A DNA stretch of 5,660 nt from the NCBI GenBank assembly GCA_017521345.1, contig JAFXCU010000211.1, forward strand, positions 1 to 5,660. Reading direction: 5' to 3'. The notes under the pieces were generated by a model that worked only from the letters and a program-made list of their open reading frames with translations, searched no databases and was not told the DNA's origin. Shown in pieces: positions 1 through 5,578 of this stretch (position 1 is its first letter; every line of letters starts with the position of its first letter). The translations under genes and the position numbers were made by a program. The stretch comes from Ruminiclostridium sp. (GTDB taxonomy: Bacteria > Bacillota_A > Clostridia > Oscillospirales > Oscillospiraceae).

Positions 1-2080
1 CCATGGGGCGCTGGTCCGCCAGACTCTGCCAGCCGTCGATGCCCTCGGATTCGTTCCCCGCCTGCTTCCAGTGGCGGGTGGCATATGGGTCCTCCGAGGC
101 CGGATCGGGCGGGGTCCATTTCTGGGTGAAGTCCGGCTGGTCGTAGCCGTCGAAGTCGTTGTACTGGTAGGGATCGTCGTAGGCATAGCCCGGGTCGTAC
201 CCCTGGTCATAATCCTCATAGTAGGGATCATCGTAGTAGTCGTCATAGTCCTCGTCCCAGCCGTCGTAGATGCGATCGGAGTCCGGCGGGACCCAGCCTC
301 GGATCCGCTTGGGCAGCTTCAGGGAGAAGCTGGCGTTGGGTCGGGTATCCGCCGCCTTCAGGAAGGCCAGCAGGCCCCAGCAGGAGATCATACTGGAACC
401 GCCCATGGACACGAAGGGCAGGGTGACACCGGTGAGGGGCAGGATATCCACTGCGCCCAAGACGTTCAGAGATGCCTGGAAGATGAGCATGGCGGCCGCA
501 GCATTGGCGGCGATCACATAGTAGCTGGACCGGGCGTTGGCCGCACAGCGGACGGCGTATCCTGCCAGGATCACCAGGCAGAACACGGTGATCAGGGCCA
601 GGAGGAGGCCGAATTCCTCGCTGATGACGCCGAAGACCAGGTCGGTGTTGGCGGCGCCGATGTTTTTGAGAAAGCTCTCTTCCGTGCCCTTGCCAAAGAG
701 GCCGCCCGAGGCGATGGCCGACATGGTTCGGGTCTGCTGATAGCCGCCGGCCTCGGTGGAGTACTCCCACACGTGCCGCCAGGCCATGAAGCGGTTGAGG
801 ATATAGGGCTTGAACTGGAGGATCATCCAGCCGCCGGCCACAGCCGCCGTGCCCATGAGGGCCAGGAAGCCCACGTCGCCGGACCGCAGGAAGGCGATGA
901 CCAGCAGGGCCACAAAGAAGATGAGGGCGGTGCCGAAGTCGGACATGAGGGCCAGACAGCCCATGCAGAAGCCGCAGAAGAGGATGGTGAAGATCAGGTT
1001 TCTCCGGGCAAACAGACGGTCCAGGGTGGCGGCGCCGGTGAAGATGAAGGCCACCTTCACGAACTCCGAGGGCTGGAAGCTGATGAAACCCAGGTCGATC
1101 CAGTTCTTGGCGCCGAAGATGGCCTCACCCAGAACCACGTTGAAGATGAGCAGCAGGCAGGTGAGCACAGCCACCGCCCAGCGCATGGACACCGTGGCCT
1201 TCAGGTCCCGCAGCAAGACGCTCAGGACCAGGAAGAAGATCATACCCAGAAGCATACTGATGGTCTGGACCAGCAAGCTCTCCGGGGAATAGGCCGCCGT
1301 GATGGAGAAGGAGATGGTGCACAGGAAGAAGGCGATGGTCTCCGGTTCGAAGGCCGTCCGCTTCAAGGTGCGGTAGAGGGCGTACATGGCCCACATGGCG
1401 ATGAGCAGGATGCCGAAGGAGGCCCCGATCATAATGAGGTCCTGGCCCTCCCGGCCGGGGAGGCACTGGACGGCCATCATCAGCTGGAAGACCGTCAGGT
1501 AACCCAGGGTCTTGGCAGGGCTGAGGGGCCGCTCGGCCACACCCAGGCGCATGGCCTGCTCCCGCTCCTCCTGGTCGCTGATGGCGTAGAACTCCAGGGG
1601 CATACCGCCCAGGTCGATGATGTCACCGGTCTTGATGGGGACGGTGTGCTCCACCGTCTTGCCGTTGACCCGGGTGCCGTTCTTGGTCTGGAGGGGCTGG
1701 AGCCGCCAGTTTCCCTTGTCGTCCCGCAGGAGGGCGATGTGGCTCCGGGAGACGGTGGGGAAGTCCAGGACCACGTCAGAGAAGCCCCCTCGGCCCACAG
1801 TGTTTTCCCAGTGGCGCAGATCCAGCTGGGTGCCGTCGTTCATGGCCAGCCAGCCCCAGATCTCCTTGCCGGTCTTTTCCCTGACCAGGGAGAGGATACA
1901 GCGGACAATGACGATGAGGGCCACCACCACTGCCAGCACCCGCAGAATGCCGCAGGCCACAGGCAGGACGGTGTCCAGGACCGCAAGGACCACATGCTCG
2001 GTCTCGGCGGCGATGGCCGCCTTCACCTGGGTCGCCAGCTGGGTGAAGATCAGCTGCAGACGTGTCCAAAGTTCCTGCAT
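1..2080 (-). CDS. FHA domain-SEDS (RodA/FtsW/SpoVE) peptidoglycan polymerase fusion, 3' end cut by window edge
   Basis: The frame is open for 693 codons from ATG at 2080-2078 to the window edge with no stop, so the C-terminus is missing. AGGAGG at 2086-2091 lies 5 nt before the ATG. In order: a membrane segment (residues about 31-62) followed by basic residues; an FHA domain (about 83-168) with GR at 96-97, SRSH at 111-114 and NGT at 134-136, the usual phosphothreonine-binding positions; then a SEDS core (about 190-576) of roughly ten membrane segments with QPSE at 336-339, a GYQQ...SGGLFGKG stretch at 446-465, and LPLTG...SMGGSS near 547-563. NTD at 478-480 matches the HTD motif of RodA/FtsW, so the catalytic Asp (D480) is kept while the His is Asn. 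SEDS proteins polymerise lipid II into glycan strands with a class B PBP; none is visible here. FHA domain and tail should both be cytoplasmic. Whether it acts in elongation, division or sporulation cannot be decided. Confidence 0.93.
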   Translation of the reverse strand, partial: MQELWTRLQLIFTQLATQVKAAIAAETEHVVLAVLDTVLPVACGILRVLAVVVALIVIVRCILSLVREKTGKEIWGWLAMNDGTQLDLRHWENTVGRGGFSDVVLDFPTVSRSHIALLRDDKGNWRLQPLQTKNGTRVNGKTVEHTVPIKTGDIIDLGGMPLEFYAISDQEEREQAMRLGVAERPLSPAKTLGYLTVFQLMMAVQCLPGREGQDLIMIGASFGILLIAMWAMYALYRTLKRTAFEPETIAFFLCTISFSITAAYSPESLLVQTISMLLGMIFFLVLSVLLRDLKATVSMRWAVAVLTCLLLIFNVVLGEAIFGAKNWIDLGFISFQPSEFVKVAFIFTGAATLDRLFARRNLIFTILFCGFCMGCLALMSDFGTALIFFVALLVIAFLRSGDVGFLALMGTAAVAGGWMILQFKPYILNRFMAWRHVWEYSTEAGGYQQTRTMSAIASGGLFGKGTEESFLKNIGAANTDLVFGVISEEFGLLLALITVFCLVILAGYAVRCAANARSSYYVIAANAAAAMLIFQASLNVLGAVDILPLTGVTLPFVSMGGSSMISCWGLLAFLKAADTRPNASFSLKLPKRIRGWVPPDSDRIYDGWDEDYDDYYDDPYYEDYDQGYDPGYAYDDPYQYNDFDGYDQPDFTQKWTPPDPASEDPYATRHWKQAGNESEGIDGWQSLADQRPM
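128..268 (-). repeat. Asp/Tyr-rich low-complexity tail of the SEDS protein
   Basis: Residues 605-651 of the FHA-SEDS protein contain 16 Asp and 13 Tyr in 47 residues, with short degenerate units such as YDDPY, YDQGYDPGY and DGYDQPD. There is no Lys, Arg or His between R603 and K654. The DNA shows the matching run of GAC/GAT and TAC/TAT codons. The segment follows the last membrane helix, so it is predicted to be a disordered, strongly acidic cytoplasmic tail. Typical SEDS proteins end soon after the last helix, so this is an added region. Its role is unknown; binding of basic partners or regulation by tyrosine or other phosphorylation are guesses. Confidence 0.8.
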
Positions 2081-2085
2081 GGGTA

Positions 2086-2114
2086 CCTCCTTTCTCCGGC
2101 TGAAAGCCGCCGGA
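2086..2114 (-). promoter_or_regulatory. Ribosome site of the FHA-SEDS gene with an adjacent leader hairpin
   Basis: On the minus strand AGGAGG (2091-2086) sits 5 nt from the ATG at 2080. Directly upstream, TCCGGC (2114-2109) can pair with GCCGGA (2100-2095) around an 8-nt loop, giving a GC-rich hairpin that ends 3 nt before the Shine-Dalgarno core. An alternative smaller pairing (GGCT/AGCC) lies inside it. It could stabilise the leader or tune ribosome access; no riboswitch consensus is recognised. The ribosome site is certain, the hairpin role is inference. Confidence 0.6.
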
Positions 2115-2142
2115 AGCGTGATGATCTCAAGTATGAGTTGGT

Positions 2143-2171
2143 ATTATACCAGTAAAATGTGAACAAAACAA
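2143..2171 (-). promoter_or_regulatory. Promoter of the FHA-SEDS gene (extended -10, sigma-A type)
   Basis: Reading the minus strand, TTGTTT (2171-2166) is followed after 17 nt by TATAAT (2148-2143), which is preceded by TG one base upstream (TGGTATAAT), an extended -10. The -35 matches consensus at only 3 of 6 positions, but the perfect -10 and TG compensate. Transcription would begin near 2136, giving a leader of about 56 nt before the ATG. The -10 sits in the near-palindrome GGTATAATACC. Confidence 0.7.
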
Positions 2172-2206
2172 GTCAGAGCCTCAGGTTCTCTGTTTTGGCA
2201 AGTCTC

Positions 2207-2234
2207 TTGATAAATCCCCGCAAAACGATATAAT
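2207..2234 (+). promoter_or_regulatory. Promoter of the plus-strand operon (sigma-A type)
   Basis: TTGATA (2207-2212) and a perfect TATAAT (2229-2234) are separated by 16 nt in an AT-rich island within GC-rich DNA. The expected start of transcription is near 2241, leaving a leader of only about 15 nt before the ribosome site at 2256. This is the only convincing promoter seen ahead of the four plus-strand genes, whose spacing suggests they are transcribed together from it. Confidence 0.8.
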
Positions 2235-2269
2235 ATAAGGTAAGAACCAAGAAACAGGAGGTGAGCCCT

Positions 2270-2779
2270 GTGGACAAGCAGGCCCTCTATACATATCTGA
2301 AAGAAAAAGGCATCCCCTTCGACGTGGTGGAGCATGCCCCCGTCTACACCGTGGAGGAGGCTCTGGCCCTGAATCTGCCCCGCCCGGAGGCAGGGGCCAA
2401 GAACCTCTTCCTCACCGACAAGAAGAAGCGGAACTACTGCCTTCTCACCGCCCGGGACCATATCCCTGTGAAGCTCAAGGACTTTCAGAAGGCCATCGGG
2501 CTGTCCGGCCTGAAGTTTGCCTCGGAGGAGGACCTCATGTCGATTCTGGGCCTCATCCGGGGGGCTGTGACCCCTTTCGGGGCATTGAATGACACCGACC
2601 ACCGGGTGACGGTCTACCTGGACGACTACTTCCGGGGCCACGAGATTTCCGTCCACCCCAACCACAACACCGCCACCGTCTACCTCCAGGGTTCCGACCT
2701 GGCAGCCCTCCTTCGGGAGAACGGCAGCCAGGTGGAATTCATGGACCTGGAGCATCTGGGAGAGGAGGAACCTCTATGA
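2270..2779 (+). CDS. ProX/PrdX-type prolyl-tRNA editing deacylase (YbaK/aaRS-associated domain)
   Basis: This 169-residue protein is a single-domain, free-standing relative of the editing (INS) domain of bacterial prolyl-tRNA synthetase. Family members hydrolyse mischarged tRNA(Pro), mostly Ala-tRNA(Pro), in the cytoplasm. Visible family marks are KNLFL with the conserved Lys (K44), GAVTPFGALND at 98-108 and VHPNHNTATV at 128-137. Length fits the family (about 160-170). The start is GTG at 2270: AGGAGG at 2256-2261 lies 8 nt upstream, whereas the earlier in-frame GTG at 2261 overlaps that ribosome site. The stop overlaps the next gene's ATG by four bases (ATGA), so translation is probably coupled. 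PrdX is known from D-proline reductase clusters in some clostridia, but no prd genes are visible. Substrate (Ala or Cys) is not settled by sequence alone. Confidence 0.9.
   Translation: MDKQALYTYLKEKGIPFDVVEHAPVYTVEEALALNLPRPEAGAKNLFLTDKKKRNYCLLTARDHIPVKLKDFQKAIGLSGLKFASEEDLMSILGLIRGAVTPFGALNDTDHRVTVYLDDYFRGHEISVHPNHNTATVYLQGSDLAALLRENGSQVEFMDLEHLGEEEPL
2763..2779 (+). promoter_or_regulatory. Ribosome site and ATGA stop-start overlap coupling deacylase to dehydrogenase
   Basis: AGGAGG (2763-2768) lies inside the last codons of the deacylase gene, 7 nt before ATG at 2776. The sequence ATGA at 2776-2779 holds both the dehydrogenase start and the deacylase TGA stop, the classic arrangement for translational re-initiation. 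Confidence 0.85.
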
Positions 2780-3825
2780 AAGCATTCGCCTATCTGGGCA
2801 GCGGCAAGGCCGGTTGGATCCAGAAAGACCGGCCCCACGCCACCGGCTTTGACGCCGTCATCCGTCCCCTGGCAGTGGCCCCCTGCACCTCCGATGTTCA
2901 CAACGTGGAGATCAACTGTCTCAAACCCGACCGCATCCTGGGGCACGAGGGCGTGGGAGAGATCGTGGAAGTGGGAGAACTGGTCCGGGACTTCAAAGTG
3001 GGCGAGATCGTGGCCATCCCGCCTGTGACCCCCGACTGGCGGACCGTCCCCTCTCAGCTGGGGGCCCACCAGCACTGCAGCGGCCTCATCACCGGCCAGA
3101 AGCTGTCCAACTCCGAGGACGGCCTCATGGCGGAGTACGCCCTCATCCGGGATGTGGACGCCAACTGCGCCCGGATTCCCGAGGGCGTTTCTCTGGAGGC
3201 CGCCGTCCTGGCGGCGGATATGCTGAACACCGGCCTGTACGGGGCCGAGCTGGCAGAGGTCCAGCCGGGCGACACCGTGGTGGTCATGGGCATCGGGCCT
3301 GTGGGCCTCATGGCGGTGGCCGGAGCACGGCTCCGGGGGGCAGGCCGCATCATCGCCATCGGCAGCCGCCCCCACTGCGTGGAGCTGGCCCGGTTTTACG
3401 GTGCCACCGATATCGTGAATTATAAGGAGGGGAACGTGGAGCGTCTGGTCCACGTCCTCACGGAAAAGAAAGGGGCCGACTGTGTCATCTGCGCCGGCGG
3501 CGGGGATGACGCCCTGGGCCAGGCCGTGGCCATGGCCCGGTGGGGCGGCACCGTCGGCAACGTGAACTACTTCACCACCTACGGAGACCTGCCCATCAAC
3601 AACGTCCGCTATGGCTTCGGCATGGGCAACAAGACCATTCGGGGCGGGGAGTGTCCCGGCGGCCGGGCCCGAATGGAAAAGCTCCTGAACCTGCTCAAGT
3701 ATGACCGGGTGGACCCCACCCCCCTCATCACCCACCGCTTCCAGGGTCTGGACCAGGTGGAGGCCGCCTACCGTCTCATGGAAGCCAAGCCCCCAGAGCT
3801 GGTGAAGACCATCGTCACCCTGTAA
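2776..3825 (+). CDS. NADP-dependent secondary-alcohol (isopropanol-type) dehydrogenase, zinc-containing
   Basis: The 349-residue protein is a medium-chain, zinc-dependent alcohol dehydrogenase very like the Clostridium beijerinckii and Thermoanaerobacter brockii enzymes, which interconvert secondary alcohols such as 2-propanol or 2-butanol and their ketones. The N-terminus (MKAFAYLGSGKAGWI), PLAVAPCTSD and PGGRARME match that group by eye. Catalytic zinc ligands are present: C37, H57-E58 and D148. The nucleotide fold shows GIGPVG at 172-177. G196-S197-R198 and Y216 match the residues that bind the 2'-phosphate of NADP in the brockii enzyme, so NADP(H) rather than NAD(H) is expected. As in that subgroup, no four-cysteine structural zinc loop is seen. 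The protein is full length and looks active. The true substrate in this organism, alcohol or other polyol/ketone, is uncertain. Confidence 0.93.
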   Translation: MKAFAYLGSGKAGWIQKDRPHATGFDAVIRPLAVAPCTSDVHNVEINCLKPDRILGHEGVGEIVEVGELVRDFKVGEIVAIPPVTPDWRTVPSQLGAHQHCSGLITGQKLSNSEDGLMAEYALIRDVDANCARIPEGVSLEAAVLAADMLNTGLYGAELAEVQPGDTVVVMGIGPVGLMAVAGARLRGAGRIIAIGSRPHCVELARFYGATDIVNYKEGNVERLVHVLTEKKGADCVICAGGGDDALGQAVAMARWGGTVGNVNYFTTYGDLPINNVRYGFGMGNKTIRGGECPGGRARMEKLLNLLKYDRVDPTPLITHRFQGLDQVEAAYRLMEAKPPELVKTIVTL

Positions 3826-3849
3826 CCTGTAGATAAAGGAAGAGATACC

Positions 3850-4673
3850 ATGGAAAGTTTATTTCGCTGCCCCATTTGTCAGGGGCCGTTAGAACGGGAG
3901 GACAACCGTTACCTCTGCCCCAAGGGCCACAGCTTTGACCGCTCGGCCGCCGGGTACGTCCACCTGCTGCCCCCCAACAAAATGCACTCCAAGGACCCCG
4001 GGACGACAAGGGCATGGCCACCGCCCGAAATCGGTTCCTGTCTGCCGACCACTACCGCCCTCTGTGTGACGCCCTGTCGGACCTGGCGGTGAAGTACGCC
4101 CCGGAGGCCGTGTCCATCCTGGACTCCGGCTGCGGCGAGGGCTACTACAGCGCCGCCATTTTTAAGGCCCTGGTCCAGGCGGGCAAGGAGGTCAAGATGG
4201 CCGGTGTGGACCTGTCCAAGCACGCCCTGAAGCGGGCGGCCAAGCGGGAAAAGGCGGCAGAGTTTGCCGTGGCCTCTGTATATGACATCCCCGTGGCCGA
4301 CCAGAGCGCCCACATCATCCTCAACTGCTTCTCCCCCCTGGCCCTGGAGGAGTTCCAGCGGATCCTGAAGCCCGGCGGGGTCTACTTCTACGTGGTCCCC
4401 GGAGAAAAGCACCTGTGGGAGCTGAAGGAAGTCCTCTACGAGAACCCCTACCCCAACACGGAAAAGCTCACCCCCTATGCCGGCTTCACCTATCTGGAGG
4501 TCCGCTCGGTGGACGGCACCATCCATCTGCCCGACCAGCAGACCCTCTCCGACCTCTTCCAGATGACCCCTTATTTCTGGAAGACCCCCAAGAGCGGCAC
4601 CAAAAAACTGGCCGCTCTGGACACCCTGGATACCACCATCTCCTTCCGCATCCACGTGTTCCGAAAGGACTGA
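3850..4673 (+). pseudogene. rlmA: RlmA-type 23S rRNA (guanine-N1)-methyltransferase, interrupted by a one-base frameshift
   Basis: RlmA enzymes methylate N1 of G745 (Gram-negative type) or G748 (Gram-positive RlmAII/TlrB type) in 23S rRNA using S-adenosylmethionine. The first frame, from ATG at 3850 with AAAGGA at 3835-3840, encodes the zinc finger C7, C10, C23, H27 and runs through HSKDPG, then leaves family similarity and stops at 4090-4092 after 80 residues. The second frame picks up at 4002 with DDKGMATARNRFLSADHY and continues through the SAM motif LDSGCGEG, VVPGEKHLWELK and LFQMTPYFW to a stop at 4671-4673. Adding one G in the CCCCGGG run (3996-4002) restores a 274-residue protein with the family's DPGD motif, close to the 269 of E. 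coli RlmA. It could be a true mutation or a sequencing/assembly error. An internal start at ATG 4014 has no good ribosome site and would lack the zinc finger. Confidence 0.88.
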
Positions 4674-4676
4674 CCT

Positions 4677-5312
4677 ATGCCCAAAACCATCTTTTTTGAC
4701 CTGGACGGGACGTTGACCGACTCCGGCCCGGGCATCATGAACTGCGCCGCCCTTATGCTGGACCACTACAACTTTCCCTATGACGAAGCCCTCCTGCGGA
4801 CCTTCATCGGCCCGCCCCTCCGAGTGCGGCTGGCCCAGCTGGGGTTCTCCCCGGAGGACGCCGCAGAGGCCACGAAACTCTTTCGGGGCCGGTACAACGT
4901 CACGGGAAAGTTTGAGAATACCCCCTACCCCGGCATGATCGACCTGCTCAGGACCCTGAAAGCCCAGGGCTACCGGCTCTTTGTGGCCACCTCCAAACCG
5001 GAGGTCACCGCCCGGGAGGTCCTGGACCACTTCAACATGACCGAGTACTTTGAGGAGATCTGCGGGGCCGACCTGGAAAAGGGCCGGGACACCAAGGACC
5101 AGGTCATTACTTACCTGAAGGAAAAAGTCGGGACTCTGGAGGACGTGGTCATGGTGGGGGACACCGACTACGACGTGCTGGGGGCCAAGGCCCACGGTAT
5201 CCCCACCATCGGGGTCACCTGGGGCTACGGGGACCCCGAGTCCATGACCGCATGCGGTGCCGTGGCCATTGCCACCACCATGGCGAAGCTGTATGGGCTG
5301 CTGCGGGAATGA
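4677..5312 (+). CDS. HAD-family phosphatase, phosphoglycolate phosphatase-like (subfamily IA)
   Basis: The 211-residue soluble protein carries all four haloacid-dehalogenase motifs: DLDGT with nucleophile D8 and acid/base D10, TSK at 105-107, K140, and GDTDYD at 161-166 with D162 and D166 binding magnesium. Residues about 15-85 form the helical C1 cap and include FIGPPL, common in Gph/PpaX-like members. These enzymes hydrolyse small phosphate esters; candidates are phosphoglycolate, pyrophosphate, or nucleoside monophosphates, and the sequence does not choose among them. Start ATG 4677 follows the rlmA stop by 3 nt, with AAAGGA at 4664-4669 seven bases upstream, so the two genes were evidently translated from one message. 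It is the last gene before the palindromic element. Confidence 0.92.
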   Translation: MPKTIFFDLDGTLTDSGPGIMNCAALMLDHYNFPYDEALLRTFIGPPLRVRLAQLGFSPEDAAEATKLFRGRYNVTGKFENTPYPGMIDLLRTLKAQGYRLFVATSKPEVTAREVLDHFNMTEYFEEICGADLEKGRDTKDQVITYLKEKVGTLEDVVMVGDTDYDVLGAKAHGIPTIGVTWGYGDPESMTACGAVAIATTMAKLYGLLRE

Positions 5313-5338
5313 AACGAATAACGCAGCAGCGCAGCACC

Positions 5339-5502
5339 AAAGCCTCCCTTGTGTAAAGGGAGGTGGCACGGCACAGCCGTGACGGAGGGATTGTCTGAAA
5401 GCGTTGCAGATTCGCATATACGTCCGGCAGAATCGGAAAGTTTCTGCTGCACAATCCCTCAGTCAGCTTCGCTGACAGCTCCCTTTGCACAAGGGAGCCT
5501 TT
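5339..5502. mobile_element. MITE-like palindromic element with two inverted, hairpin-forming arms
   Basis: The left arm (5339-5394, starts AAAGCCTCCCTTGTGTAAAG, ends GAGGGATTGT) is repeated inverted as the right arm (5451-5502; on the minus strand it starts AAAGGCTCCCTTGTGCAAAG and ends GAGGGATTGT). The arms enclose a 56-nt core with no coding sign. Each arm folds locally into two hairpins: 5343-5363 and 5367-5381 on the left, 5462-5476 and 5478-5498 on the right. No transposase is present, so it would be non-autonomous. The flanks both show CC (5337-5338 and 5503-5504), too short to be proof of a target duplication. I recall similar sequences as common between genes in Oscillospiraceae-type gut bacteria, but could not search. 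It starts 26 nt after the HAD gene stop. Confidence 0.75.
5478..5502 (+). terminator. Possible terminator formed by the outer hairpin of the right arm
   Basis: GCTCCCTT (5478-5485) pairs with AAGGGAGC (5491-5498) around a 5-nt loop and is followed by CTTTCCT. The U-run is short, so ending of the operon transcript here is possible but weaker than at the hairpin at 5525-5560. It is part of the palindromic element. Confidence 0.35.
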
Positions 5503-5524
5503 CCTATCCCTGCTATGACAGCAA

Positions 5525-5560
5525 AACCCCCGCAGAAGCCACACGGCCTCTGCGGGGGTT
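5525..5560. terminator. Strong intrinsic terminator between convergent genes, probably bidirectional
   Basis: AACCCCCGCAGA (5525-5536) pairs with TCTGCGGGGGTT (5549-5560), and after one A-C mismatch GCC pairs with GGC around an ACAC loop. The minus-strand side is followed by TTTT (5526-5523) and lies 18 nt past the stop of the minus-strand gene at 5579, so it serves that gene best. On the plus strand the tail is TTCTCTAT, less ideal but usable as a backstop for the four-gene operon. Confidence 0.85.
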
Positions 5561-5578
5561 CTCTATATTGATTGCGAG

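Noticed and set aside
71..2155. A 694-codon open frame on the plus strand across the whole first region
   Set aside because: It is exactly antisense to the FHA-SEDS gene, which shows clear domain motifs, ribosome site and promoter. The antisense product is low-complexity and Gly/Asp/His/Gln/Glu-rich, with a Val/Ile-rich start that is the mirror of the Asp/Tyr codons. High GC suppresses stops in this frame.
2261..2269. Upstream GTG start for the deacylase, adding three residues
   Set aside because: This GTG overlaps the AGGAGGTGA ribosome site itself; the GTG at 2270 has the right 8-nt spacing and gives the usual family N-terminus.
2081..2269. Riboswitch or T-box leader ahead of the tRNA-editing gene
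   Set aside because: The predicted transcript leader is only about 15 nt before the ribosome site, far too short, and no T-box or riboswitch motif is seen on either strand.
3996..4002. Programmed -1 frameshifting in rlmA
   Set aside because: C CCC GGG is not a canonical slippery heptamer: after slipping, the second codon would be CGG and not re-pair with the glycine tRNA. It would also give DPRDD instead of the family's DPGDD. RlmA is not known to need frameshifting, so a missing G is simpler.
3909..5417. A 502-codon open frame on the minus strand opposite rlmA and the HAD gene
   Set aside because: It spans two genes with strong family motifs, has no recognisable domain, and its N-terminal part runs into the palindromic element. 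It is a GC-driven shadow.
5339..5502. CRISPR repeats or a structured RNA gene in the hairpin-rich region
   Set aside because: There are only two copies, in inverted and not direct orientation, with no regular spacers and no recognised RNA-family signature. A MITE-like element fits better.
5337..5504. CC/CC flanks as a target-site duplication of the palindromic element
   Set aside because: Two bases of C in GC-rich DNA are expected by chance; no longer direct repeat flanks the arms.
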